In this document: one piece after another, positions 44,505-53,357 of the stretch
Layout: the number at the start of each line of letters is the position of its first letter
Numbering within the stretch: the stretch's first letter is position 1
NCBI RefSeq assembly: GCF_017571495.1
Contig: NZ_JAGETZ010000010.1
Location: 1-64,000, forward strand
Length of the DNA stretch: 64,000 nt
Direction: 5' to 3'
Origin: Hymenobacter negativus
GTDB lineage: Bacteria; Bacteroidota; Bacteroidia; Cytophagales; Hymenobacteraceae
Translations under genes and position numbers: made by a program
The notes under the pieces: generated by a model
What the model was told of the DNA's origin: nothing
The model's database searches: none
Seen by the model: only the letters and a program-made list of their open reading frames with translations

Positions 44505-45542
44505 CTATTTGCGTAGTGAGGATGCGCGCACCATCAGATTGGGTTTGAGCGTAATAGTGCGTGATGGCAGCACCGATTCGCTGTTGAGCTGCTCCAGGAA
44601 CAGTTGAGCTGCTACTTTGCCCATTTCAAAAGCAGGCTGTCCTACGCTTGAGAGCGTGGGCGTAAGCAGGCTGGCTAGCGGCTCATCGTTGAAGCCGACC
44701 AGGGCAACATCTTCGGGCACGCGCAGGCCACGCTGGCGCAAGGCCAGTAGTGCCCCAATGGCCAGCCGGTCGCTAACGGTAAAAATTGCATCGGGACGCT
44801 GGGCGCTATCAAGCAGCTGCTCGGTGGCGCGGTAGGCATGAGCTCGGTCGAACTCGCAGTGAACGATGAGGTCCTCATCCACGGGAAGCCCGTGCTGGCG
44901 CAGGGCTGCCAGGTAGCCCTCTTTACGCTGATTACTAATGGAGAAGCTGGGTGGCCCGGCGATGTAAGCAATGCGGCGGCAACCCTGCTCAAATAAATGA
45001 TTAACTGCCTGCCGGGCTCCGTCTTCGTTGTCGAGCACTACTTTGGTAGCATCTAGGTCGGTTGCTACGCGGTCGAAAAGCACCAGCGGCACCCCGCGCG
45101 CCATCAGGCGGCGCATGTGGTCTACGTTGCTCGTGGCGCTGGAAAGTGACACAATGAGGCCATCGACTTGGCTGTTGAGCAGGCGTTGGGTGTTGGTGAT
45201 TTCGCGGCCATACGACTCGTTCGACTGGCAGGTGAGCACGGTGTAACCGGCTTCGAGAGCAATTTCGTCGATGCCCCGCACCGCCGTGGCGAAGAAGTAG
45301 TCCAGGTTCGGCACGATGACGCCAATGCTGTGCGTCTGGCGAGTCACCAGGCTGAGGGCTACCTGGTTAGGCTGGTAGTCCAGTTCCTTAGCCATGTCCA
45401 GCACCGCCTGCTTGGTGTCGGGATTCACATCGGGAAAGTCGCGCATGGCCCGCGACACCGTGGAGATGGACACGCCCAACGAGCGGGCAATGTCCTTAAT
45501 AGTAGCCGGTTTGGCAGGACGTTCGCGGCGCGGAATGGGCAT
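44505..45542 (-). CDS. LacI-family regulator of the alginate locus
   Basis: 345 residues, a classic LacI/GalR protein. Residues 14-36 (TIKDIARSLGVSISTVSRAMRD) form the helix-turn-helix, then hinge helix PNQVALSLVT, then the sensor domain with IGVIVPNLDYFFA, VDGLIVSLSS, DAIFTVSDRLAIGAL and VALVGFNDEPLASLLTPTLSSV. It is divergent from the PL6 gene, with the operator GTTACCGGTAAC in the 359-bp gap. It probably represses or activates the alginate genes in response to an alginate breakdown product such as KDG or DEH; the effector is inferred. Confidence 0.92.
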   Translation of the reverse strand: MPIPRRERPAKPATIKDIARSLGVSISTVSRAMRDFPDVNPDTKQAVLDMAKELDYQPNQVALSLVTRQTHSIGVIVPNLDYFFATAVRGIDEIALEAGYTVLTCQSNESYGREITNTQRLLNSQVDGLIVSLSSATSNVDHMRRLMARGVPLVLFDRVATDLDATKVVLDNEDGARQAVNHLFEQGCRRIAYIAGPPSFSISNQRKEGYLAALRQHGLPVDEDLIVHCEFDRAHAYRATEQLLDSAQRPDAIFTVSDRLAIGALLALRQRGLRVPEDVALVGFNDEPLASLLTPTLSSVGQPAFEMGKVAAQLFLEQLNSESVLPSRTITLKPNLMVRASSLRK

Positions 45543-45638
45543 AGTGGGGAACAGAAGGATGGAAAATGCTTATCTGGAGCAATGCTAACCGCTACACCGC
45601 CCTATTGGTAGAGGCTTCAGACCATGTGAATAGCAACG

Positions 45639-45646
45639 CAAATCTA
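45639..45646 (-). promoter_or_regulatory. Possible -7 element of the alginate LacI gene
   Basis: TAGATTTG on the minus strand matches TANNTTTG, about 95 bp ahead of the LacI start. No good -33 TTTG is at the right distance, so the call is weak. Confidence 0.3.
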
Positions 45647-45726
45647 TACAATTGGTCAGAAGGAGCGCCTAAGATTAAAAAATAATTTAATTTTTCAAAG
45701 AGAAAACGATTTTAACGCAATCGATG

Positions 45727-45749
45727 CCGGTAACGTTACCGGTAACGTT
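45727..45749. promoter_or_regulatory. LacI-type operator before the PL6 gene
   Basis: AACGTTACCGGTAACGTT (45732-45749) is a perfect 18-bp palindrome centred on CG. An overlapping CCGGTAACG starts 12 bp earlier (45727), giving a tandem arrangement. The same tandem form occurs at 61340-61367. It lies about 85 bp upstream of a TACATTTG element on the plus strand. Confidence 0.78.
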
Positions 45750-45833
45750 TTTGCAACTTGAATTAAGCTATGATGAGGCTTTAAATGATTTGAAATCGCA
45801 TTTTTTAGGCTAGGAATCGTTTGCGGAACGGCA

Positions 45834-45841
45834 TACATTTG
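45834..45841 (+). promoter_or_regulatory. Probable -7 element of the alginate operon
   Basis: TACATTTG matches TANNTTTG. The start would fall near 45848, with a leader of about 54 nt before the PL6 ATG. I see no TTTG at -33, so activation or another sigma arrangement may apply. Confidence 0.45.
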
Positions 45842-45901
45842 AAATAGAAAAGCAGGATAATAAACCTGTCATATTTCTACAATAATTGAATTTTAATAAG
45901 A

Positions 45902-48220
45902 ATGCCAACCTCCTCTAAGTGGTTTCTAAGCCTAGCACTGCTGGCAAGCAGTTCGGTAGCCCACGCGGCCAACATCCGCGTGACCGACCTGGCTGCCTAC
46001 CGGGCTGCCGTGCCGCGCCTGCAACCCGGCGACACGCTGGTGCTAGCCGCCGGCAACTGGACCGACACCCCGCTGGTATTCAGCGGCAAGGGCACGGCGG
46101 CCAAGCCCATCGTCCTGAAGGCCGAGCGGCCCGGCGCGGTGCAGCTGCGCGGGCAGTCGAGCCTGCGGCTGGTGGGCGAGTACCTAGTGGTGATAGGGCT
46201 GGACTTCCGCAACGGCTACGCGCCGCAGGGCGGCATCATCGAGTTTCGGGACGGCAGCAACGGCTTAGCCTATCACTGCCGCGTGACCGAGTGCGTGCTG
46301 GACAACTTCAACCGCCCCAGCAGCAATAAGGACGACAAGTGGATTCACTTCTACGGTCAGTACAACCGCTTCGACCACAACTACATCGCCGGAAAAAAAA
46401 CCAGCGGTGTGACCGTGGTAGTGGAGTTGCCCACGCCCGAAAGCCGCGAGAACCACCACCAGATTGACCACAACTACTTCGGCCCGCGCCCGCGCCTGGG
46501 TTCGAATGGCGGCGAAACCATGCGCATTGGGCTGGGTGAAACTTCGCTGTCGGCCTCGCGCACGGTGGTAGAGGACAACTACTTCTACCACTGTAACGGC
46601 GAGACGGAAATCATCTCTGTAAAGTCGGGCGAAAACGTGGTGCGTCGCAACCTCTTCGACGAGTGCGAGGGCTCGGTGGTGCTGCGCCACGGCAACAACA
46701 ACCTGGTGGAAGGCAACTACTTCCTGGGTAACGGCAAGGAGCAAACCGGCGGCGTGCGCGTCATTAACGCCGGGCAGCGCGTGCGGGGTAACTACTTCGC
46801 CGACCTCACCGGCCGCGACTTTCGCGGGGCGCTGGTGATTATGAACGGCATCCCCAACTCGCCGCTCAACCGCTACGCCCAAGTGCGCGATGCCCTGATT
46901 GAAAACAACGTTTTCGTGAACTGCGCCAACGTGGAGCTGGCCGCCGGCAAGAGCGCCGAGCTGAGCCTCCCTCCTACCGGCGTAGTGCTCAAAAACAACA
47001 TCTTCTACAGCCCCAAGCTGCCCAACCCGTTCCACGTTTACGACGACATCAGCGGCCTAACCTTCAGCAATAACGCGCTCCAGATAAGCGGCAAAGGCCC
47101 CGATATCAAAGGCCTGGATGCCGCCGTGCTCACCGTGCAAAAGTCGGCCGACGGCCTGCTGGTGCCCACGCCCAAAGGCGCCCCCAAAACCACCCTGCAC
47201 CGCCCCCTCACGGCCGCCGAAGCCGGCCCGGGCTGGTTCCGACCCACGTCCACCAGTGCCACGCCGCGTGTTGGCCGCATAGTGCCGGCCGCAACGGCGG
47301 ACGACTTGCAACGCCTGTGCAAAGCCGCCAAGCCGGGCGACGTTATCGAACTGACCAAAACCAGCTCGTATGCACTAGCGCAGCCGCTGGTCGTAACCGT
47401 GCCGCTTACGGTGCGGGCTAAGGCAGGCCTGGCCACGCGGCCGGTGCTGACTGCCAAAGGTGCGCAGCCGCTTTTTCTGATGGAAAATGGAGGCTGGCTG
47501 CGACTTAAGGGGCTGGCGTTTGATGGGGCGGCGGCCACCACAGCGGGCCTCATTCAATCGAGCGCGCAGCCGATACTGGACCACTATGGGCTGTGGGCAG
47601 AGAACTGCGCATTTTATAATCTAAAGGGCGCGGATAGTCAGGTGTTTCACGCCACCACGGCCACCTTCGCCGATACCGTGCAGTTTGCCAATTGCCAGTT
47701 TCACGACCTGGGCGGCAGCGCCCTGAGCCTGGCCACGGAAACCCAGAATTTGGGCACCTACAACGCCGAAGTAGTGATACTGCGCAACTGCCTGTTTCGC
47801 AACGTGCAGGGCGTGGTGCTCGACCTCTACCGCGGCGGCAAGGACGAGAGCACCTTCGGTCCTTTCCTGACGGTGGACCACTGCACGTTTGATAACGTGG
47901 GCAACACCGCCGGCCCGGTACTGAAGCTGACCGGCGTGCAGCACTCCACCATCCAGAACTGCCTGTTTGCCAACAGCGCCACGGCTGGCCCGGCCATTCA
48001 GTACACCGAGCTGGGCAAGGCCATCAACACGCTGTCGAACAGCAATTTTTACCAATCGGGCAAGGTCGAGGCGAAGTTTCCGCCGCGCACGGCCAAGCTG
48101 ACTTACCTGCCCACTGCCTTCGTGGCTCCGCAGCAGCTCGACTACCGCCTGAAAAGCCCGGTACCAGCCCTGCCAACCGCCACCGACGGCCGCCCGGTGG
48201 GCTACCTCGCCCAGCAATAA
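45902..48220 (+). CDS. PL6 alginate lyase, two beta-helix domains
   Basis: 772 residues with a signal peptide to about residue 22 (SSVAHAAN). The length suits the two-helix PL6 proteins. N-terminal beta-helix about 25-420, with NGETEIISVKSGENVVRRN and GSVVLRHGNNN: Lys241 and Arg262 correspond to the Lys/Arg pair used as base and acid in PL6, and NGETE lies where calcium is bound in family members. The second helix (about 445-770) begins RIVPAATADDLQRL. The enzyme cuts alginate by beta-elimination into unsaturated oligosaccharides or DEH. It is the first gene of the alginate operon, behind the LacI-type operator. Confidence 0.93.
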   Translation: MPTSSKWFLSLALLASSSVAHAANIRVTDLAAYRAAVPRLQPGDTLVLAAGNWTDTPLVFSGKGTAAKPIVLKAERPGAVQLRGQSSLRLVGEYLVVIGLDFRNGYAPQGGIIEFRDGSNGLAYHCRVTECVLDNFNRPSSNKDDKWIHFYGQYNRFDHNYIAGKKTSGVTVVVELPTPESRENHHQIDHNYFGPRPRLGSNGGETMRIGLGETSLSASRTVVEDNYFYHCNGETEIISVKSGENVVRRNLFDECEGSVVLRHGNNNLVEGNYFLGNGKEQTGGVRVINAGQRVRGNYFADLTGRDFRGALVIMNGIPNSPLNRYAQVRDALIENNVFVNCANVELAAGKSAELSLPPTGVVLKNNIFYSPKLPNPFHVYDDISGLTFSNNALQISGKGPDIKGLDAAVLTVQKSADGLLVPTPKGAPKTTLHRPLTAAEAGPGWFRPTSTSATPRVGRIVPAATADDLQRLCKAAKPGDVIELTKTSSYALAQPLVVTVPLTVRAKAGLATRPVLTAKGAQPLFLMENGGWLRLKGLAFDGAAATTAGLIQSSAQPILDHYGLWAENCAFYNLKGADSQVFHATTATFADTVQFANCQFHDLGGSALSLATETQNLGTYNAEVVILRNCLFRNVQGVVLDLYRGGKDESTFGPFLTVDHCTFDNVGNTAGPVLKLTGVQHSTIQNCLFANSATAGPAIQYTELGKAINTLSNSNFYQSGKVEAKFPPRTAKLTYLPTAFVAPQQLDYRLKSPVPALPTATDGRPVGYLAQQ

Positions 48221-48277
48221 TTCCTTCCCATTTCCTTATCATTTTTTACCCTAGGCCTCGGCCCAAAACCCTCCCTC

Positions 48278-49036
48278 ATGCACGATTTAACAGGAAAAGT
48301 AGCGCTGGTTAGCGGCGGTGGCCGCGACATTGGCCGGCAGGTTTCACTGGCTTTGGCCAAGGCGGGCGCTAACGTCTGCTTCAATTACTTTGATTCGGTG
48401 GGCGAGGCCGAGGAGACAAAAAAGCAGATTGAAGCGCTGGGCGCCGGCCAGGTAGTGGCCGCCCAGGGCGACATGACCAAGGCTGCCGACGTGGCCAAAG
48501 TGGTGCAGACCTGCACCGAGGCATTCGGCCCGAAAATCGACATCCTGGTAAACGTGGTGGGCGGCCTCGTGGCCCGTAAAACGCTGGAGGAGATGGATGA
48601 AGCCTTCTGGGACTTCGTGATTGACGTGAACCTGAAATCGGTGTTTTTGCTCAGCAAAGCCGTGGTGCCGCACATGCCCGAGGGCGGTGCCATCGTCAAT
48701 TTCGCCTCGCAGGCGGCCCGCGACGGCGGCGGCCCCGGCGCTCTGGCCTACGCCACCGGCAAAGGCGGCGTGCTGACCCTGACCCGCGGCCTGGCCAAGG
48801 AGCTGGGCCCCAAAGGAATCCGGGTGAATGCGGTATCGCCGGGCATGATTGCCACGGCCTTCCACGACACCTTCACCAAGCCCGAGGTGCGCGAGCGGGT
48901 GGCGGGTGGCACGCCCCTGCGCCGCGAGGGCCAGGCCCGCGAAGTAGCCGATTTGGTGACGTATTTGGCCTCGCCGGAGTCGTCCTTCATCACCGGCGCT
49001 TCGATGGAAATCAATGGTGGAACCTACTTTATTTAA
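48278..49036 (+). CDS. SDR-family oxidoreductase, probable DEH reductase
   Basis: 252 residues, cytoplasmic. Rossmann fold with the nucleotide loop VSGGGRDIGRQ (residues 11-21), NVVGG near 92-96, Ser144, and the catalytic YxxxK as Tyr158 and Lys162 (AYATGKGG). The C-terminus SSFITGASMEINGG is typical of SDRs. Between PL6 and PL17 the likely reaction is reduction of 4-deoxy-L-erythro-5-hexoseulose uronate (DEH) to 2-keto-3-deoxygluconate. NADH or NADPH preference cannot be told securely. The PL17 gene starts 4 bp after its stop. Confidence 0.88.
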   Translation: MHDLTGKVALVSGGGRDIGRQVSLALAKAGANVCFNYFDSVGEAEETKKQIEALGAGQVVAAQGDMTKAADVAKVVQTCTEAFGPKIDILVNVVGGLVARKTLEEMDEAFWDFVIDVNLKSVFLLSKAVVPHMPEGGAIVNFASQAARDGGGPGALAYATGKGGVLTLTRGLAKELGPKGIRVNAVSPGMIATAFHDTFTKPEVRERVAGGTPLRREGQAREVADLVTYLASPESSFITGASMEINGGTYFI

Positions 49037-49040
49037 GCAC

Positions 49041-51278
49041 ATGCGCGAGCGTCGGCCGGCAACATTTTGGGGAATGGCACTTCTCGTGGCCGGGCTGCTG
49101 GCTACTGGCTCCGCCAGTGCCGGCGCGCCCGCTCCGGCGCATCCGGCCCTGCTCATCAAAGCCGCCGACGTGCCCACGCTCAAACAGAGCCTGGGCCAGT
49201 ACCCGCTGCTCGACAAGAGTTACCGCGCCCTGCAGAAAACGGCCGACAAAGCCCTGGCCAGCCCCATTGCCGTGCCCGTGCCCAAGGACCCTGCCGGCGG
49301 CTACACCCACGAGCAGCATACCCGCAACTACTACGCGCTACAGGCCGCCGGCATCTGCTTTCAGATGACCAAGGACGGCAAGTATGCCCGCTTCGTGCGT
49401 GACATGCTGCTGGAATACAGCAAGCTGATTCCGGGCCTGAAAAACCACCCCGAGGCCAAAAGCTCGTCGCCCGGCCGGCTGTTTCACCAAGCGCTAAACG
49501 ATGCCAACTGGCTGGTGTATAGCGCTCAGGGCTACGACGCCGTGTACGAGACACTAACTCCCGCCGAGCACAAGCAGATAGAGGACGGCGCGTTCCGGCC
49601 GCTGTGCAACTACTTCACCCAGGATTTGAAATCGTGGTTCGACCTCGTGCACAACCACGGGGTGTGGGCCGCCGCCGGGGTGGGCATGGTGGGCTACGCC
49701 ATCCACGACCAGAAGCTGATAAACCTGGCGGTGCACGGCAGCGCCGGCAACGACAAAAGCGGCTTCCTGGCCCAGCTCAACGGCCTTTTTTCGCCCGATG
49801 GCTACTACACCGAGGGGCCTTACTACTCGCGCTACGCGCTGTCGCCCTTCTTCATGTTTGCCCAGGCTATTGATAACAACCAGCCCGAACTGCACATCTT
49901 TGAGTACCGCGGCAGCATCCTGAAAAAGGCGTTGAATTCCTCCCTGCAGCTCACCAACACCGACGGCCGGTATTATCCACTGAATGATGCGCTGAAGGAA
50001 AAAGATTGGACTACCCAGGAGTTGATTGGCGCGATTTCCATTGCCGCACAGCACTACGGCGTGGATAAAACGCTGCTGGGCCTGGCGCAGCAACAGGGCA
50101 AGGTATTGGTGGCACCCGGCGGGCTGGCCGTAGCTAAAGCAGTGCAGGAAGCCAGCAAAAACCTGCAGCCCTACCAACGCCAAAGCGTGCTTTACACCGA
50201 CGGCCCCACCGGTACCGAGGGCGGCTTGGCCGTACTTCGCGCCGGGGCGCAGGACGCGCAGACCAGCCTTATTTTCAAGTATACCGGTCACGGCCTGTCG
50301 CACGGGCACTACGACAAGCTCGGCATCGTGCTCTACGACCGCGGGCGCGAGGTGCTCCAGGACTACGGTGCCGTGCGCTTCCTCAACGTGGAGGCCAAGG
50401 AAGGCGGCCGCTACCTGCCTGAAACCAAGACCTGGGCCAGCCAGACCGTGGCCCACAACACGCTGGTGGTGGACGAGGCTTCCGACTTTGGCGGCAAGGA
50501 AGAAGTGGCCGAGAAGAACGCCGGCCAGGCTTGGTTTGCTGATATTCGCAACGCCAATGCCCAGGTGGTGAGCGCCAAGGCCAACTCGGCCTACCCCGGC
50601 GTGCAGTTGCAGCGCACCGTGGCGCTGGTGCTCGACAGCCTCTCGGGCAAGCCGCTGGTGCTGGACGTGTTTCGGGTGCAGGCCGGCGCACCGCACCAGT
50701 ATGACCTGCCGTGGTACTACCAGGGCCAGTTGATTTCGACCAGCTTCAAATACGACAGCTTCGCCACGAGCCGGCAGACGGTGGGCCTCAAAAACGGCTA
50801 CCAGCACCTCTGGCGCGAGGCCATTAGTCAGCCCGTGCGCACGCCCGGCGTGGCTACGCTCACCTGGCTCAACGGACCGCAGTTCTATTCCTTAAGCACG
50901 GCCACCGACACGGCCACCCACCTGGTGCTGGCCCGCATCGGCGCCACCGACCCCAACTTCAACCTGCGCCCCGAACCGGCGCTGCTGGTGCGTGAAAAAG
51001 CCCAGAACAAGGTGTTTGTCTCGGTGCTCGAAAGCCACGGCGAATTCAACCCGACCTCCGAAGTGGCGACCGGCTCGCGTAGTAATGTGGCCCGCGTGGC
51101 CGTGCTCTTCGATAGTCCCGAGGCCACCGTGGTGGAAGTGCAGCTGCGCCACGGCGGCACCTACCGCCTAGCCGTGGCCAACCAGGACGCCGCCCCCACT
51201 AAAGCACATGAAGCCATCGTGGCTGGTCAGTCGCTGCGCTGGCAGGGCCCCTACCAATTGCGCCACATCGGCCACTGA
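49041..51278 (+). CDS. PL17 alginate lyase (exo-oligoalginate lyase)
   Basis: 745 residues from the ATG at 49041, four bases after the SDR stop; an ATG at 49014 inside the SDR gene is possible but adds residues before the signal peptide (MALLVAGLLATGSASAG). An alpha/alpha-toroid N-terminal half, with VHNHGVWAAAGVG (Asn205, His206) and GYYTEGPYYSRYAL holding the catalytic Tyr region, is followed by a heparinase II/III-like beta-sandwich with TGHGLSHGHYDKLG. These fit exo-acting PL17 lyases that release monomeric DEH. It acts after PL6, and its product feeds the cupin and SDR steps. Confidence 0.93.
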   Translation: MRERRPATFWGMALLVAGLLATGSASAGAPAPAHPALLIKAADVPTLKQSLGQYPLLDKSYRALQKTADKALASPIAVPVPKDPAGGYTHEQHTRNYYALQAAGICFQMTKDGKYARFVRDMLLEYSKLIPGLKNHPEAKSSSPGRLFHQALNDANWLVYSAQGYDAVYETLTPAEHKQIEDGAFRPLCNYFTQDLKSWFDLVHNHGVWAAAGVGMVGYAIHDQKLINLAVHGSAGNDKSGFLAQLNGLFSPDGYYTEGPYYSRYALSPFFMFAQAIDNNQPELHIFEYRGSILKKALNSSLQLTNTDGRYYPLNDALKEKDWTTQELIGAISIAAQHYGVDKTLLGLAQQQGKVLVAPGGLAVAKAVQEASKNLQPYQRQSVLYTDGPTGTEGGLAVLRAGAQDAQTSLIFKYTGHGLSHGHYDKLGIVLYDRGREVLQDYGAVRFLNVEAKEGGRYLPETKTWASQTVAHNTLVVDEASDFGGKEEVAEKNAGQAWFADIRNANAQVVSAKANSAYPGVQLQRTVALVLDSLSGKPLVLDVFRVQAGAPHQYDLPWYYQGQLISTSFKYDSFATSRQTVGLKNGYQHLWREAISQPVRTPGVATLTWLNGPQFYSLSTATDTATHLVLARIGATDPNFNLRPEPALLVREKAQNKVFVSVLESHGEFNPTSEVATGSRSNVARVAVLFDSPEATVVEVQLRHGGTYRLAVANQDAAPTKAHEAIVAGQSLRWQGPYQLRHIGH

Positions 51279-51279
51279 T

Positions 51280-51367
51280 AGCAGCACGAGTACCCCGAAG
51301 CTGTGCTTCGGTTAGTTGGACGATTCGAGCGCAAGCCGAAGCACAGCTTTGGGGTACTCGTGCTGCT
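51280..51367. repeat. Long inverted repeat C1
   Basis: Arms 51280-51311 and 51336-51367 are 32-bp inverted copies with one mismatch around a 24-bp loop. The outer sequence is AGCAGCACGAGTACCCCGAA. It begins at the end of the PL17 gene and ends 47 bp before the cupin start. Sequence differs from families A and B. Confidence 0.88.
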
Positions 51368-51413
51368 TAATATAAGATTCTACCACTCCTTAAACCGAAT
51401 AAAAGCTCCCATT

Positions 51414-51794
51414 ATGCGCTACTTCAGCCTACCATTCATTCAAGACCAGGATGTAGCCTGGGAAGCCGTGAGCCCGGGCGTCCGGCGCAAAATCATGGCT
51501 TATGATGACACGCTAATGCTTGTGAAAGCTGACTTCGAAGCCGGTGGCGTTGGCCCCATTCACCAGCATTTTCACAGCCAGATTACCTACATCGAAAGCG
51601 GCGAGTTTGCCGTGACCATCGGCGAGGAAACCCAGGTGCTGCGCACCGGCGATGTGTATTACATTCTGCCCAACGTGCCGCACGGCGCCACGGCCATCCA
51701 GGCCGGCGTGCTGCTGGATATTTTCAGCCCCATCCGCGAGGATTTTATGACAGCGCACCCGGCTTACGCGCCGGCCGAGAAGGCTTCGGTCTGA
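51414..51794 (+). CDS. kdgF: KdgF-like cupin
   Basis: 126 residues from the ATG at 51414 (MRYFSLPFIQDQD); the longer frame upstream runs through palindrome C1 and is not coding. A single cupin barrel with metal-binding motif GPIHQHFHSQITYIESGEF and NVPHGATAI. KdgF proteins speed the ring opening of unsaturated uronates to DEH, linking lyase products to the reductase. Similar size and motif, and the place between PL17 and the uronate transporter, support this. Another small cupin function cannot be ruled out. Confidence 0.8.
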   Translation: MRYFSLPFIQDQDVAWEAVSPGVRRKIMAYDDTLMLVKADFEAGGVGPIHQHFHSQITYIESGEFAVTIGEETQVLRTGDVYYILPNVPHGATAIQAGVLLDIFSPIREDFMTAHPAYAPAEKASV

Positions 51795-51819
51795 AGCCAA
51801 TTGAGCTAGTAAGACGGCG

Positions 51820-51915
51820 GTCCTGCAGAGCGCCGCGAAGCATCTCGCGTGCAGCAGTAATCCAGCTGATTGAGTGACTATTGCAGGCAAGATGCTTCGC
51901 GGCGCTCTGCAGGAC
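51820..51915. repeat. Long inverted repeat B3
   Basis: Perfect 25-bp arms at 51820-51844 and 51891-51915 (GTCCTGCAGAGCGCCGCGAA at the outer end). The arm continues CATCTCGCGTGCAGCAGTAA, very like B1. It lies between the cupin and transporter genes. Confidence 0.9.
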
Positions 51916-51958
51916 GGTCTTCTAAACAACGACACCACCCACCCCCTAATCCCACCCA

Positions 51959-53266
51959 ATGCAGCCCCTCACCGCTCCGCCGCTCACCCCGGCTCCCGCG
52001 CCGCCCGCCACCCGCAAAGTGGAAGGCCTGCGCTGGTGGATTATCGTGCTGATTGCCATTGCCACGGTCATCAACTACATCGACCGCAACGCGTTGGCGG
52101 TGATGTGGCCCGGCATTGCTAACGATTTGCAGCTCGATAAGAACCAGTACGCGCTGGTGGTCAGCTTCTTTATGGTGGCGTATGGCATTAGCCAAAGCGT
52201 ATCGGGCCGGGTGTTTGACAAGGTGGGAACGCGCATCGGGTTCACCCTCTCGATTGTGGTATGGAGCGCCGGTGCGGCGCTCCATGCGCTGTCGCGTGGG
52301 CTGGTGTCGTTTGCCGTATTCCGGGCCATTCTGGGGTTGGGGGAGGCCGGCAACTGGCCCGGCGCGGCCAAGTCGAATGCCGAGTGGTTTCCGGTGCGCG
52401 AGCGGGCATTTGCCCAGGGCCTTTTCAATGCCGGGGCGTCGGTGGGCGCGGTGGTTTCGGCTCCGCTCATTGCCTACTTCTACGGCGCACTGGGCTGGAA
52501 AATCACCTTCCTGCTCATCGGCGGACTGGGCCTGATTTGGGTGATTCCGTGGTGGATAGTGAACAAGGCCACGCCCGCCACCCACCCCTGGCTGACCGAG
52601 GCGGAGCGCCAGCACATTCTGGACGGGCAGCCAGCCGCGCCGGCCGTGGCCGAAGCAGCGCTTCCTATTGGCCAGCTGCTGAGCTACCGGCAGTCGTGGG
52701 CGGTGCTGGGCTCCCGGTTTCTACTCGACCCGATTTGGTGGCTGTTTGTGAGCTGGCTGCCGATTTACCTGCACGAGCGGTTTCAGTTTGATATCAAGCA
52801 GATTGGCGCGTTTGCCTGGTTTCCGTACGTGGGCGCGGCCATTGGCAGCCTGGGTGGCGGCTGGCTCTCGGGCCGCCTCATTAAGGGCGGCAGCACCGTA
52901 AACCGGGCCCGCAAAACCTGCATCGCGCTGGGCTGCACCATCATGTTACCCGCCCTCATTCTCAGCTCCCAGGCCACCACGCCGGAGTATGCCATGGGCT
53001 GCATCTTCTTTGCGCTCATGGGCTTCCAGATTACGATTGGCAACATCCAGACCTTGCCGGGCGACTTGTTCTCGGGCAAGTCGGTAGGCACGCTGGCGGG
53101 GCTGGGCGGCACGGCGGCGGTGTTTGGCACGCTGCTCACCACCTGGCTGGTGCCGGTGCTCACTAAGACGAGCTACGTGCCCTTTTTCGCGCTGGCGGCG
53201 CTACTTGTGCCCCTGGGCGCGGCCGTGGCGCTGCTTGTGAGCGGCACCATTCGGCGGGTGGCGTAG
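51959..53266 (+). CDS. MFS hexuronate transporter, ExuT-like (ACS family)
   Basis: 435 residues with 12 predicted helices. WWIIVLIAIATVINYIDRNALAVMWP, GRVFDKVGTRIGF and LGLGEAGNWPGAAKSNAEWFP are typical of the anion:cation symporter family that moves hexuronates. The probable role is import of DEH or short unsaturated alginate products through the inner membrane. Coded in the same direction as the lyases; the substrate is inferred from neighbours. Confidence 0.9.
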   Translation: MQPLTAPPLTPAPAPPATRKVEGLRWWIIVLIAIATVINYIDRNALAVMWPGIANDLQLDKNQYALVVSFFMVAYGISQSVSGRVFDKVGTRIGFTLSIVVWSAGAALHALSRGLVSFAVFRAILGLGEAGNWPGAAKSNAEWFPVRERAFAQGLFNAGASVGAVVSAPLIAYFYGALGWKITFLLIGGLGLIWVIPWWIVNKATPATHPWLTEAERQHILDGQPAAPAVAEAALPIGQLLSYRQSWAVLGSRFLLDPIWWLFVSWLPIYLHERFQFDIKQIGAFAWFPYVGAAIGSLGGGWLSGRLIKGGSTVNRARKTCIALGCTIMLPALILSSQATTPEYAMGCIFFALMGFQITIGNIQTLPGDLFSGKSVGTLAGLGGTAAVFGTLLTTWLVPVLTKTSYVPFFALAALLVPLGAAVALLVSGTIRRVA

Positions 53267-53357
53267 CCGCTCGTCACCCGATTTTTCCTCTAATCCCCAA
53301 GTGGTCGGCTTACGTGTCGGCTCACTCAGAATTCCCCACCCTTTAGCTTTTACAGCT

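Noticed and set aside
51303..51413. N-terminal extension of the cupin
   Set aside because: It is the translated arm of palindrome C1 and has no match to the cupin fold.
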